Assembly: GCF_000003195.3 (NCBI RefSeq)
Contig: NC_012878.2
Span: 11,187,141 to 11,251,140, forward strand
Length of the DNA: 64,000 nt
DNA from: Sorghum bicolor
Taxonomy: Eukaryota; Streptophyta; Magnoliopsida; Poales; Poaceae
Reading direction: 5' to 3'
This document shows, one piece after another, positions 36,934 to 47,648 of the stretch (within the stretch, counting starts at the first letter, position 1; every line of letters begins with the position of its first letter). Made by a program: the position numbers and the translations under genes. The notes under the pieces are model-generated. The model did not search any database. It was not told where the DNA came from and saw nothing but the letters and a program-made list of their open reading frames with translations.

Positions 36934-38427
36934 TGTTGACGGTCCTTAAGTACTAAATTTAACCGTCAACTAAACATGGAAAAGGATCAATATGCACCAA
37001 ACATCTAGAATTAGGGTTTTATCCGACAGAATTCCACGATCTTTGGTGTTTGTCTATTTCTGTAGGGGGTTATCAGAAAATATGGAGAGAAGGCCCACAT
37101 GTCAGGTTTACAATGAGATAATTACGTACCGCGCAATTTTCCTTAATCTAGAAGAGTCTATAAGCCACGGGAACGAACGGGAGGCCGAACGGGCCCGGGG
37201 GCAGGGCGCCCGCCCAATCCCCTTCGGCGCCCGCCCACCTGCAGGCTCCATCTCCCGGATCGTGCTCCACCGCCTTTAATCTTCAAGAATAACCGTGCGA
37301 TTAATGTCGATTTGATCCGACAGCTCAAATTCATCTGAGGGGGCTATATAAGCAAGGCCTCTCCACCCCAAGCGAGGAGGAGAAATCATTATCAGAGGAA
37401 GCCATCAAAGTTACGGTTTTAAAACTTCTCTCCCACAGAGAATTAGAACTAGCTACTCCCAATTCCTTCAAGTTCTATAGAATTGATCAGATAGAATTAG
37501 AGAAGTAGAGCCTAGCGCTCTGGATTTCGGATCTTCATCAATAAAGATTGGTATTATTTCATATCTTTCTCTACTACTTTATTCTAATTGCATTATGTCT
37601 CTATTTATTATGTTCTTAGTTTGCTCTAGTTCTATATTTGATATAATTATGATTGATAATGAGTTTATGTATAAGTTTGCAAAGCGCTTAGCTCTTGACT
37701 CGAGGGAGTTAAGTGGTAGATCATATGTGGGCGTGATGCTTAGATATTATTTACCTGCAAATGTATCCTATTGGCTGGGTCGTGTGGTAGTTCGCGATGG
37801 TGACAGCTTCGTTGATTCTTATATAGTCCACCCTCCGTTGATAGGACAGGCAGAATTTGTATTGCGGAGTAAGTTTTGCGATGTTCTGATTTACTTTAGC
37901 AATGTTCCTTATACATGAATAAAGAGTCTTTTATGATATATATGATCTTGTAGATAACTAGAGTAGATTGTGACTTAGTAGATAGTATATACTCAGAATC
38001 CATTCTCTAGCTAATCTGACGTCACCTTATATTTATGTGGAGTAGTCTATTTCTAATCGCTGTGTTATTTACCCATGAGCTTATATTTCATTATCTTTAT
38101 TATTATGGCTTACCCCCTGCCAAAGCAAGTGACTGTGTGACGTGTTCCTCATTAGTAATCATATTCTTGTAAGTTTATCTCTAGTCTATGCCTTGATAGA
38201 TTTTACCCCTGTTTTCACTTTCGCCGTTCTCTTAAGTAAAATATAAATAACGATACCTGGAATACTTTTCCTGGTGAAATGCTACAATGAGGTATTTTAT
38301 CTGTGCACTTGCGGATAGAATAGATTATTTTCTAGAGAGCCTTCATATTCATAAATACCTTTGTACACTCTGGCACCATGCTGGGGATGACAACCTAGTA
38401 TTTAAGTGGTGTTAGTAAGTGTCAATA
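36934..38427 (+). mobile_element. 3' LTR of element A
   Basis: 1494 bp, partner of 27617-29121. It starts TGTTGACGG and ends GTGTCAATA (terminal CAACA changed to CAATA). LTR-internal ORF at 37595-37918. Confidence 0.9.
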
Positions 38428-39570
38428 GGTGCAACGACTAGTTTAGCCCTTGGTGCTATAAATAGAAGTGGTGGCCGGTCTTGGGTTGGTTGCTGAGCAC
38501 ACTAAGGCTTTGGTGGCTTATGCGCTGGTGCTTGGGAGCCCTCTAACTCACTCATGCATGATAGTGTTCATCCGATCTAGTGAGAATGATTCTAGTGTGT
38601 TGCATTGCGAGATTACATCGAGTGATACTAGGTGTTCTTTTTACAAGCCGGTGGTGCTTGTTACTCTTGGAGGTTGCCACCTCCTAGATGGCTTGGTGGC
38701 TTGTGGCTCTGTTGAAGCATGTAAGAAGATTGTGCGGTGCTCCGAAGAAGAGATTGTGAGAGGTACAATGCTCACCCTACGAGGATTGCGAAGAGCAATT
38801 CTATTAGAGCGAGACGCGAAGGGTGACAAGTGGTCCAGCCAGGTCAAGTGCTAGAGCTTGTGGTAAGCACTCCACGTGGGAGAGTATGACTTACGAGTCA
38901 CTGCTAGCAAGAGGATCGGCGACAACCTTGGAGCTTGTCTCAATGAGGACTTAGCTTTGTGGCAACCATGTGAACCTCAGTAAAAAAATCATCGTGTCAA
39001 TATTGCCTACTCTTCTCAGTGGTTTGCATTCGCCATACACAAGCTTATATTTATATTCTTTATATATAGTGCTTGTGTAGTTGCTCTTGTAACTAGTTTA
39101 GCTTGAGTAGCTTACTAGTTATCTTCTTTCTTGTATAGCTAGAAGTAGTTCCCTTGCGTGGCTAATTTGGTTTGTGTAACCTTGTTAGTCACATTGCTTA
39201 ATTTGTGTAGCTAAGTAATTTTGTGCTCTCTAATTTAGCATTGGTTGCCTTGTTATTGAGCATTGCTAGTGAGCTTAGGAGCTTTGTGCTTTTGTTTACT
39301 AGTTGTGTAGGAGCTCCCCCAGTTTGCAAAGTACTAGTGGCATATGTTTATGTGGCCTTGCTCCTAGATTTGGTTAGGTGAGATCTTGCTAAGGAAGCAC
39401 CTTATTTGCTTGTTTACGATCTTTTATAATGTACTAGAGAACTTAGATAGAGGGGTGTAGTCTTGGCTAGACCGATAGTTTTAATTCTGCATTTGTTTCG
39501 ATTAGCCGGCGCAATAAATTTTAGAAAGGACTATTCACCCTCCCCTCTAGTTCACCATCTTGACCCTTCA
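38428..39570 (+). mobile_element. Second LTR of the 8150 family, right half
   Basis: It resumes the LTR broken at 27616. TATA-like ctataaatag at about 38457-38466, an end phrase 'attcaccctcccctctag' and terminus CCCTTCA at 39570. The ORF at 38468-38854 is inside this LTR and lacks any family signal. Confidence 0.75.
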
Positions 39571-39895
39571 TTGGGTTAGGTGTACCTCCGCAAAAGGGAT
39601 GCGGCCCCGCCGCACATCTGACGCTCAATCACGGATCAGCCCACGTCGGTCCCATGATTGTCGATTCTGATGCGCTAGTAGTTTTGTGTAGCTAGTAGCT
39701 TTTGTGTGGTGAAGTTATTAGGGTAGAACTCAATTACTACTAGACTTGTGTACGAGGCTTGCTTGGTTGAACTAGGGCTAGTGCTTGTAACGGCTATTAG
39801 GGTTATATCTTGTACTAACCACTTGCTCTAAGATTGTACTTTGTAGAAGAAAATTTCTATACACTATTCACCTCCATCTAGCCATCTAGGTCCTT
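39571..39895 (+). mobile_element. LTR end fragment of the same or a related family
   Basis: From about 39680 the text resembles 39080-39570 and 9800-10068 (tgtgtagctagtagctt, then attcacctccatctagccatctaggtcctt). It is a truncated 3' end of a further copy. Confidence 0.5.
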
Positions 39896-41428
39896 ACACA
39901 ACCCCTAACATGTCTAGTCCACTCTATCTTTTGCTCACATATTCCTACATTCACACAATCACTAAAACTAGTGAAATTAATTAGAAGTGAATCTTATCAC
40001 TAAGTTATGGTTAAAGCTTTTGTCATTTTTATGTTAGAGTTGGCGGTTAGATTTTATGATGTAGAGACTGTCAACACACCTTAACGATGTGGCAGATGTC
40101 CACCTTAGGAATTGATGGTGGTGAGGCCCGCTTACTTCCTTTGGGAAGACATAATGGGTAGCGTGGGGGCAACACATCGTGGGACGACACACGTCAGTGC
40201 ACGTGGTATGGGGAGAGACACTTGAGATTGGGTTCAACTAATGTGCTTGGGATAGTAGGAGAAGAGGGCCGCGGGGGAGAAGGAAGAGTGCAACCAATAG
40301 GTTAAAATGGTCATTTCTTATCCTTGGTGTGAGTTTGACGTGTCATGCCACATAAGTAAAAGTGGTATAAAATTATCAAAGTGGTTTTTGGAGATGTGCC
40401 ATTAATTCAACTTAGGAGGATATAGGCATGTGTGCTTGTGCTTCTAACTGCTCTCAACTTAACTCTCATCAAGCTACTAGTCTTGACCCCCTTAATATTG
40501 TGCCAAATATAAGAACAAAGATCTATATGCACTATGCCAAGTGCTCCAACCACACTCTAAAGGTACCCCACATAGGCTTTTTCTAAATCCCTGATGCCGA
40601 GCTACTCTTGATAAGTTTTTCAAGATCAAGTTTATAGAATGTCAATTTGCACTTGAACTCTATAATGTTCTTAATCTTTGTGAATATCCTTGCGTTCCTG
40701 CACACAACCACCTCAACGGTCAATATTTGGCTAGCGCCTAATGATGATGTTCTTAATCTTCATGAGTATCCTTGCATTCATGCTCGCAACCACCTCACGG
40801 GTCAATATTTGGCTAGTGTCTAATGACGATGTTCCTAATCTTCATGAATATCTTTGCGTTCGTGCGTGGAACCATCTCAAGGGTCAATATTGGGCTAGCT
40901 CCTAACCTATTACTTTTAGATATTTTTCATTTTATAAGAAAATGTTAATTTAATTATTTCTATACTAAAAATTAGCAAGTGCTCTGTATAGCGTGGGTCT
41001 GTCTCAGAATTAGGACCGAAATGTCTATGTTTTTAGAAAGAAATTATTGAAACTCTTGCATCTAGTTTGGACAGGAATATGGATAGGGATAGCGAAATAG
41101 AAATTGATTGGGATAAAGAGAGGGGGTACGGGATGGAGGTGCCTATACCCATGCTCTTATTCTGGCCAAACTAGGAACAAAAAAAAAAATTAAAAACACG
41201 ACTTTGGCAAGAATATTGAAAGAGGAAATACCATTTCACTTACAAAATATATCCTCTGGAGAAGAATATCCTCTAGTCCACGAATCCATTATTTTTGTCT
41301 TTTTAATTAATGTAGGATGTAGGATGTAGGAACAAGAAATCTCGTCTCTTATATTTAGTTTTTTTTGTACTAACAACAATAAAAAAAAATAAAAAGGAAA
41401 AAAAAGGGGAAAAAGCACCCTCGCTCGC
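39896..41428. other. Intergenic region upstream of the host gene
   Basis: No supported gene. It contains an 82-bp tandem repeat (annotated separately), poly-A runs near 41180 and 41385-41410, and AT-rich sequence just before the exon. I see no convincing TATA box. The last 150 bp are the likely 5' UTR and core promoter by position only. Confidence 0.4.
40667..40910. repeat. Three-copy tandem repeat, period 82 bp
   Basis: Units start at 40667, 40749 and 40831 with the phrase gttctTAATCTT. Each contains 'gggtcaatatttggctag' with small changes. The copies differ at several bases, so the array is not very recent. Confidence 0.8.
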
Positions 41429-41829
41429 ATGGTCCTTCTGGTCCAGCTCCCCAACGTCGCCGGCGTCCGGCGCCCGGCCGCCGCCGCGGTCCACCAGAGC
41501 TGCCGCGCCGGTCGAATCACAGTATATGCTGCAGCGTCCAGTGGCCGCGTGAAGGAGGAGGAAGAGGCCAAGGGTGTGGGGAAGAAGGAGAAGATTGTGA
41601 TTAGAGTCTCGGACCCGGTGCGGGAGAGGAGGCTCCCGCCGCCGCTGTTCTCTGCACCAGACGAGCCGTCGGTGCCTCCACCGGATCCGGAGGAGGGAAG
41701 GCGACAGGGTGTCGAGGACGGAGAGAAGGCTAAGGGACAGTATTACGTGAACATGGGGGACGCCATCCGGACGCTGCGGGAGGACCTCCCCGTCGCGTTC
41801 TACCGGGAGCCCAACTTCCACATCTACAG
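41429..41829 (+). CDS. DUF2358-type protein, exon 1 (plastid-targeted, partial)
   Basis: GC-rich exon with ATG at 41429 and a donor AG|GTTCG at 41829/41830. The first 35-45 residues (V-L-L-V-Q-L-P-N-V-A, then Ala, Arg and Ser-rich) look like a chloroplast transit peptide. A charged linker rich in Lys and Glu follows. The exon ends with a motif around AIRTLREDLPVAFYREPNFHIYR, which matches the start of the DUF2358 domain, an NTF2-like fold family of unknown function found in plastid and cyanobacterial proteins. The next exon (expected to begin with an acidic DDIxFxDP-type motif) is not between 41830 and 43630, nor elsewhere in the window as far as I can see. Codon use is unlike the surrounding repeats. 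The gene is either continued beyond 64000 through a very long intron, or truncated. Confidence 0.7.
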
Positions 41830-43630
41830 GTTCGTGCGATTTTTTCTATTTCCTCAATCTTTTCGGTTACCTCAAGCTGCTTGCAGAGATAGTCGCTATT
41901 AATTGTGGTGAATGGTCGATTACTCGATTCAGTTTTGTTCTACTCGGTGCAGGAAATTTGTTTAATACCATCTACTTCATCTAGACGAATTAGGGAATTA
42001 ATGATGGGTGGTTTGTCGAGATGCTCCTAGGTCGAATTGATGCGACGGGTTATAAGAGTTTTGATATTTTCAGGCCGTGTATAACCAGGCGTAGATGAAA
42101 GTTACCTGTCCTTGCTATGTTGGCTGCTGGCAAATTATGCTTGGTTCTAGTCTTGTTGAAGTTTGAAGAAAATAATGTCTCTACACGGTGATTTTTGCTT
42201 TAATTAACTTAGTCGCAGTTTTCCTAGTTCCTACTAAAGCTATCCATCAGTCTTTACCCAGTCTGGTTCTAGACTAGAAAGTACCAACAGCCTAGGTAAC
42301 TTTTCCAATTCCGGTGTCCATTTACCTGCATGGGTGAGTGTAGAACATCAGCTCTTTGTTGAGTGATATTTGAATTCTACTGTATTTAAATGTGGTAAGC
42401 ATCTAACTAGTACACAATTTCCAACTTATTTCTTCCAATAAGCAGGTTGTACACTTGCAATGGAATTGACATTTTTAATATAAAATTTGAGATATTTGAC
42501 CATTTCTGTTATTGTAACTTTGAAAGTTTCTAGTCTCAAATTTGTATGTAGTCGATTCAAGGTTCAAAATTGTAACCTATATAAAAAACAAATATGGAGC
42601 CACCGCATAATTAGACATTGTATTAAAAAAATGGGATCAGAGCAAAACTTTTGATCCTTGTGATGAATGGCTGGTCATTTCTGGATCTAGAAATTTCATT
42701 TGATTTCTTGTTGTAGGGAACTTGGAGAGGTTGCAAATCTTCTTTGAAATACTATGTGTTATCAGGAATTAATAATTTAATATATAACCTTTCACTTGAA
42801 AAAGAAAGTAACATGTTGGCCTAAGAAGTAACACACGATATAGGTTGGCATAAAATGATCTCATTTACTCAATAACTAAGTAACGCCTTGAGTATGCAAA
42901 GTATTATGGATGACATAAAAGCACAAAACACATTAAACCTTACTTGATGAATATGATATTTCAGCAATCAACACTGTTTTTTCTTTCTTAAGGGTAATCA
43001 TAATTTAACTGAATAAGTATGTGGAAGATTCAAAAGGAATAACCAACATAACTTATGGAAGTACATGGATCCTGATTGGAAGGATATAAAGTTGACGATG
43101 CTACTTTTCCATCAACATTTTCAAATTTCTGGTCTGTGGAAAAGAGCTACTCGTTTATGTTGAAGACACTATTTATGCCTTAGGTTAATTTTTTTTTTTC
43201 TGTGATGAGTTGTTGATGTTTACTTATTGATAGGTAGGTTTATTCCCTGAATTTTTAGTATGCACGGAAGCAAACAGATTTGTCACCTAACAATATGTGA
43301 TGTTCAAGGTGATTCAAAGACAACTTTTGTCTCGGGTCTGAACTCTGAAGCTTGAACCCATCAGGTTTGGTGGAGAGCTTTGTTGAAATCACTTTGGCAT
43401 CATTCCTAACTATACATAGGAATTTATGTTGCACATCCTCTCCATTCTTCCTGAAGGAAGTTTGGAAATGTAGGATTCTTTTAGTAACTTAAATTATAGG
43501 GATTGCTTAAGGGTGCATTGTGGCAGTTGCAGGAGCAACTGATTAGTTTCTTTAACTCTGATCTGTTAAATTGACTATGAATTTATGCCATACTGTTTAT
43601 CTTAAACATTTTGTTTATTTAGAATGGATC
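41830..43630 (+). other. Intron-like sequence after exon 1
   Basis: AT-rich, T-rich sequence following a good donor site, with no ORF or repeat family that I recognise. It continues up to the 3' end of a LINE at about 43631. Confidence 0.5.
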
Positions 43631-46190
43631 GTTTTTTTCTTGAACACGCAGATGCAGGAGAGCTGCATATCATTATATTAAGAAGAGAAAACCGGGTAGA
43701 GAAACCCTTACAGAACATACACCAACACCACACCACACCACACTCACTTCCTTGGAGCAACTAGATCGGCCATGTTACACCACAAAACACTACCATGACC
43801 AGTCCCCTCATGAGACAAGGCAGCTAGGTAAGCAATGCTGTTGGCCCCTGGCAATCCACATAATCTCATCTCCTCAACGGCCAACAGTTTGATACTCTCA
43901 AGATTTGGCGAGGCTGCATAAAAAAACAGTGATTATAATGATTCCAAGTGGTCTAGGCTCCAAGAGTTATAATAGAATTGAGACATTGCCAGACCTGCCT
44001 GACTACCCCCTTCATTGATTCCAGACCACCAGTCATCAGAGGAAGACTCTCCTGGATGAGGGGAGAGGTTCTGAAGCCCCATCCTTTGTAGAAGCCCAAC
44101 AATGGTGGAGCTTAGTGAGGACCGAAGTGGCCAAGGACCACAAAACTAGTAAAGTTTCTAATGATGTGCTTATTTTTCCTTTCAAATCATATTTGGGCCC
44201 CTCTCTATTCATGGCCGAGCTCCATCACCGCAACTCATACCAAAACTGCCAAGACAAAACACATGCTACCAACAAGTGAATAATAGTTTCACCTTCCTGA
44301 TCACACAATGGTCAACAAGGGCTGAGGGGATGCTCCAAACCCAGTCATACAACATTTGTTATGGGCAACCAACCACATGAAGAAGTGACATTTACTCGGA
44401 GCCCAACTCTTCCAAATGCTTTTCAAAGGGCCAAAAGAAACTGATCCTTCGAAGAAACCAACATAAGCTGACCTTGCTGAATATTCCCTGGAAGTTGCAA
44501 GACGCCAAATTTGGCTGTCATCCACTCTGGCATGCTAAATCACTTGAGCAAGGAGATCCCATAGATCATGGAATTCAGCAAGGACACCAAGAAGCCCCCC
44601 TGCAAGTCAGTGATCCACATCAGATCGGTGAGAGCCTCCAAAACCGTCCGGTTGTTGGCTCTCCACTTGGGCACCATGGTGAAGAGACAGGAAGCAATAT
44701 CAGCTATACATTAACCATGTATCCACTTATCTAACTAGAAGAGGGTGCGTGCTCCATCACTCACTTTGGTACAGATCGCCATGGAGAAGAAAGCCCGGAC
44801 ACATTGATGAATATGTACAGGGAAGGACAACCATGGTTTGTTGCAATCCTGACCCAAGCGGTGGTTGTGGCTCTCTGGATGAAAGCGGTGCCTCACTCAG
44901 GGAGGATTGCAAGTCCTGACCTAGGCCACAAGACAGTGCTCACCGTTTGCCTTTTTCCTTCTTCTAGACAAGAATCTTCTCTGAATTTTGTCAATTTCTT
45001 TGATCGCCCATGGGGGAAGATCCACTGCCATAGCTAGATAAACCAGCATAGAGGTGATCACAAACTGAACCAGAATTCTTCTCCCATCCTGGGTCAGTAA
45101 ATCAGCTTTGCCATCCTGGAAGTAGGTCTGCAATCTGGTCAACAGTAGGCTAAAATTTGTCTTAGTTAGTTTTTCAAAGACAAAGGAAGGCCAAGATATT
45201 TGCTCGGGTGATCAAACAAGCTCACAGGGAAGGTGTTCCTTAACAGTGGTGATATCTGATTCTGTGCACTGGATGGGATACACATTACTCTTCTGCATAT
45301 TTGTCTCCAAACCTGAGGCCTCACCAAAAAGCTGCAGCAGGTCAAGAGTTATAATCATATACAAGGGAGAAGGCTATAGGAAGGTAACCATTTGTGAGCA
45401 TACAACAGAATACGGTGTTGCAGAGCCCTTGAAGAGAGGGGCTACAAGATACCATCATCCTCTGCCCTAGATACCCATGTGGCTCAGAAATCCATAACAA
45501 CGATGAAGAGCATTGGGGAGAGGGATCCCTCTGGCGAATTCCTCCCTTGATTGTGGATGAAAACCCTGGGAACACCATTTAAGAGCACCTGGTTGAAGAA
45601 GTAGCTAACAACCCGCAAAGGAGATCACACCAGATTGAACCAAAACCCAGATTCTTTAAAACCATCTCATGGAGCGACCAGCCACGATCAGCAAGTATCT
45701 TGGTGATAACTTTTGCGAAATTATGCACAATACCGATGGGTCAAAAATCCTTGACAGGGCCGGCCTCTTCTTTTTTGAGAAGAAGAATGATATAGACGGA
45801 ATTGAGCAGCCCCATATTACCATGGTTTCTACTGCATACCGCAGAGATAGCATCCATAACATTCTCTTTTATGATCAGCCAGCAGGATTTGTAGAGCGTA
45901 CCAAAATAAATCAGTCGGGACCTGGAGCTTTGTCTGATGGAAGCTTGCAAATTGTTTTCCACATTTGCTCAGTGAAGGGCATATGAGAGCAACGAGGCCA
46001 TGAGAACTAAGCATTAACTCATCCAAATTAATTTTATGCTCCCTGTCCAAGCACGTCCCAAGGATATTACTGTAAAAATTATAAACAGCATCCTCCTTTT
46101 TATTCTCTCTCTCTCTCTCTCTCTCTTCAAATTTGTATTCTTTCCTGTCGATATCTCCTAATTTCTTATTTTTTTGGCCTTTTTTTTGAA
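43631..46190 (-). pseudogene. LINE L1-type element A, 5' truncated
   Basis: Minus-strand order: segment before RT (about 46110-45870, with KKEDAVYNFYSNILGT), RT with IKGGIRQRDP near 45520 (GxRQGDP-like), RT end with LPPWAIKEIDKIQRRFLSR near 44990, zinc-binding domain of LINE RT (IWRLATSREYSARSAY..., KCHFFMWLVAHNKC..., C-DQEGETIIHLL near 44510-44250) and an end with W-TWNH near 43950. Frame changes and stops are frequent. An A-run (plus-strand gttttttt at 43631-43638) marks the 3' end. No RNase H. It lies in the sense-antisense orientation opposite to the host gene. Confidence 0.75.
46104..46127. repeat. (CT)n microsatellite
   Basis: About eleven CT units followed by tcttcaaat, near the 5' boundary of LINE A. 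Confidence 0.85.
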
Positions 46191-46902
46191 AAAAATTCAC
46201 ATTTAGCCCCCTCTGGAACTTAAACTCAAGTTTGGACCCAGTGGATCGACGCCAGGACTTGTGGCTCCGAGGTTACACATCTCGGCATCTCGGCGCCACA
46301 GATCTTGGCTCCGAGGTGGTCCTATATAGATTACTAAAGATATGGATGAAAGGCTTTATTCTCCAGTCAGGAGGATTGGAGTGATCTAGGGAGTTGATGA
46401 AGCGCACCAACTGCTCACAATCAGATAGGAATGAGCACTCTGTGATGTTGAGCCTGCTAACGATCAAAGCAGCCAGCGCTAGGGCTGCTGATTCCGCCAT
46501 GAGCACAGAAGTGCACATATGTAGTCGAGCTTGGATGTGGATGTATTGGGTTGGAGTAGCCTGCAAGTTTATGATGAAGATGCCTATCCCTGTCTGCCTT
46601 GGATTAGTATTGATGTTATCAGGCAGCAAGGAAGCATCGAAGTAGCATCTAGAGCCTTGTAACATTGATGGTTCAGTAGCAGCAAATCTGTTCAACAAGG
46701 GCACTTGTTGCAAGGAAAAGTTTATACTTGTAGTATTGTGGTGGTTTGAAGTGTCAATAGCGTCAGGTTGAAGGTGAATGCCTTGATTGATATCTGGGTT
46801 GCTTATAGTGGTTTGTTGGAGAGTTACTCGTTGCAGGTTTTGCTGTTGAGGCAGATCATGTAGCGGCACTGGTTGGTCACCTTTAGTCCATTCCGACAGT
46901 GC
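46191..46902 (-). pseudogene. LINE L1-type element B, RNase H and 3' end
   Basis: Minus-strand ORF 46929-46273 carries a plant L1 RNase H-like domain: YFDASLLPDN at the first acidic position, MAESAALALAAL and FLSDCEQLVRFIN further on. The 3' end with A-rich runs (plus-strand ttattttttt and cctttttttt) is at about 46160-46190. The element is interrupted at 46903 by T2 and continues at 60592. Confidence 0.75.
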
Positions 46903-46907
46903 ATTAG

Positions 46908-47601
46908 TGTTGACACCGTTTTTGGGCACGTGTCTAGGATGGCAGGATAAGGTGGCAGTACGATGTTTACAAAGTGGGTTGCCGATGAGGATGGTTGCCG
47001 ATGAGGGAGAAGTTGAACGTGACTAAGTCCACAGGCAGTAATATGGTGCCGATGGCTAGATAAGAAAGTCTGCCGATGACTATGGCAAAGGGTCTGCCGA
47101 TGATGCAAAGAGAGAGTCCGGAAGCTGCCGGTCGTTATGTGGAGGAGTTTCGGTTTGTCACGAGGGATAGTTTTATTATTTCCTTAATTATTTGCATCGT
47201 TTTGTATACGGATTCCGTGTAATTTGGAATTCGAATTCTAATCGTGTCTGGTTGTAGCTCTTTGAGCAGGGTATAAATATAGACCCTAGGGCCTTGTAAT
47301 AATCAATCAATGAATCAAACACACGTTTTTTACTCATATTCCAGCATTTACTTTTTGACGACTTCGTCATACTTTTTTCCTTTTGTTACGAGTTCTTAGG
47401 AATTCGTCGACTTAAGCTCGGCGTGTTCTCAAGTTCCGCGTGAGTACCTCTTAGCCGTGACATCCGGGCGCATCGCTGTTGTCAGGACTAAAGTATTCGA
47501 GTTATCACCTTTGCCGATAGTAAGGTCAAATCGGCTGGCACGCCTTAACGTTGGAATCGGGTATTAGCCCTTTGTGTTTGCAGATCAGTTTTGCATCAAC
47601 A
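46908..47601 (+). mobile_element. T2 first LTR
   Basis: 694 bp, TGTTGACACCG...GCATCAACA. Five TGCCGATG motifs lie at 46980-47105 (U3). TATA-like gtataaatat at 47271-47280. A further TGCCGATAG and an ATCGGC lie near the end. Confidence 0.95.
47271..47280 (+). promoter_or_regulatory. T2 LTR TATA-like box
   Basis: gtataaatat, repeated in the second LTR at about 58974-58983. The transcription start would lie some 30 bp downstream. Confidence 0.6.
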
Positions 47602-47608
47602 CATCTTT

Positions 47609-47626
47609 TGGCACGCTCGGTGGGAC
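47609..47626 (+). other. T2 primer binding site candidate
   Basis: tggcacgctcggtgggac, seven bases after the LTR, similar to the T1 site. tRNA not assigned. Confidence 0.5.
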
Positions 47627-47648
47627 AGGATTCAAGATCAAGATCAAC

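Larger units (their letters stand above)
27617..38427 (+). mobile_element. Athila-type element A, non-autonomous, with nested insertion
   Basis: 5' LTR 27617-29121, tRNA-Asp PBS, gag, protease, no RT/RNase H/integrase, then an Athila ORF1-like gene, a long non-coding tail and 3' LTR 36934-38427. The target duplication is ggggc/ggtgc (27612-27616 and 38428-38432, one mismatch). Without the nested LTR (31174-32551 plus TSD) it is about 9.4 kb. The coding capacity lacks pol, so it would have needed proteins from a relative. Confidence 0.85.

Noticed and set aside
38468..38854. 128-codon plus ORF
   Set aside because: Lies inside the right half of an LTR; the homologous LTR at 9200-9560 does not keep it.
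41236..41821. Minus-strand ORFs of 111 and 172 codons across the host exon
   Set aside because: They are antisense shadows of a GC-rich exon. The plus frame has the transit-peptide and DUF2358 signals and a matching splice donor.
42713..42760. Candidate second exon of the host gene
   Set aside because: An AG-like acceptor is present, but the translation shows no DUF2358 residues and stops soon.
46980..47105. CRISPR-like array of TGCCGATG repeats
   Set aside because: Repeats are 8 bp with irregular spacing in a plant LTR; not a CRISPR.
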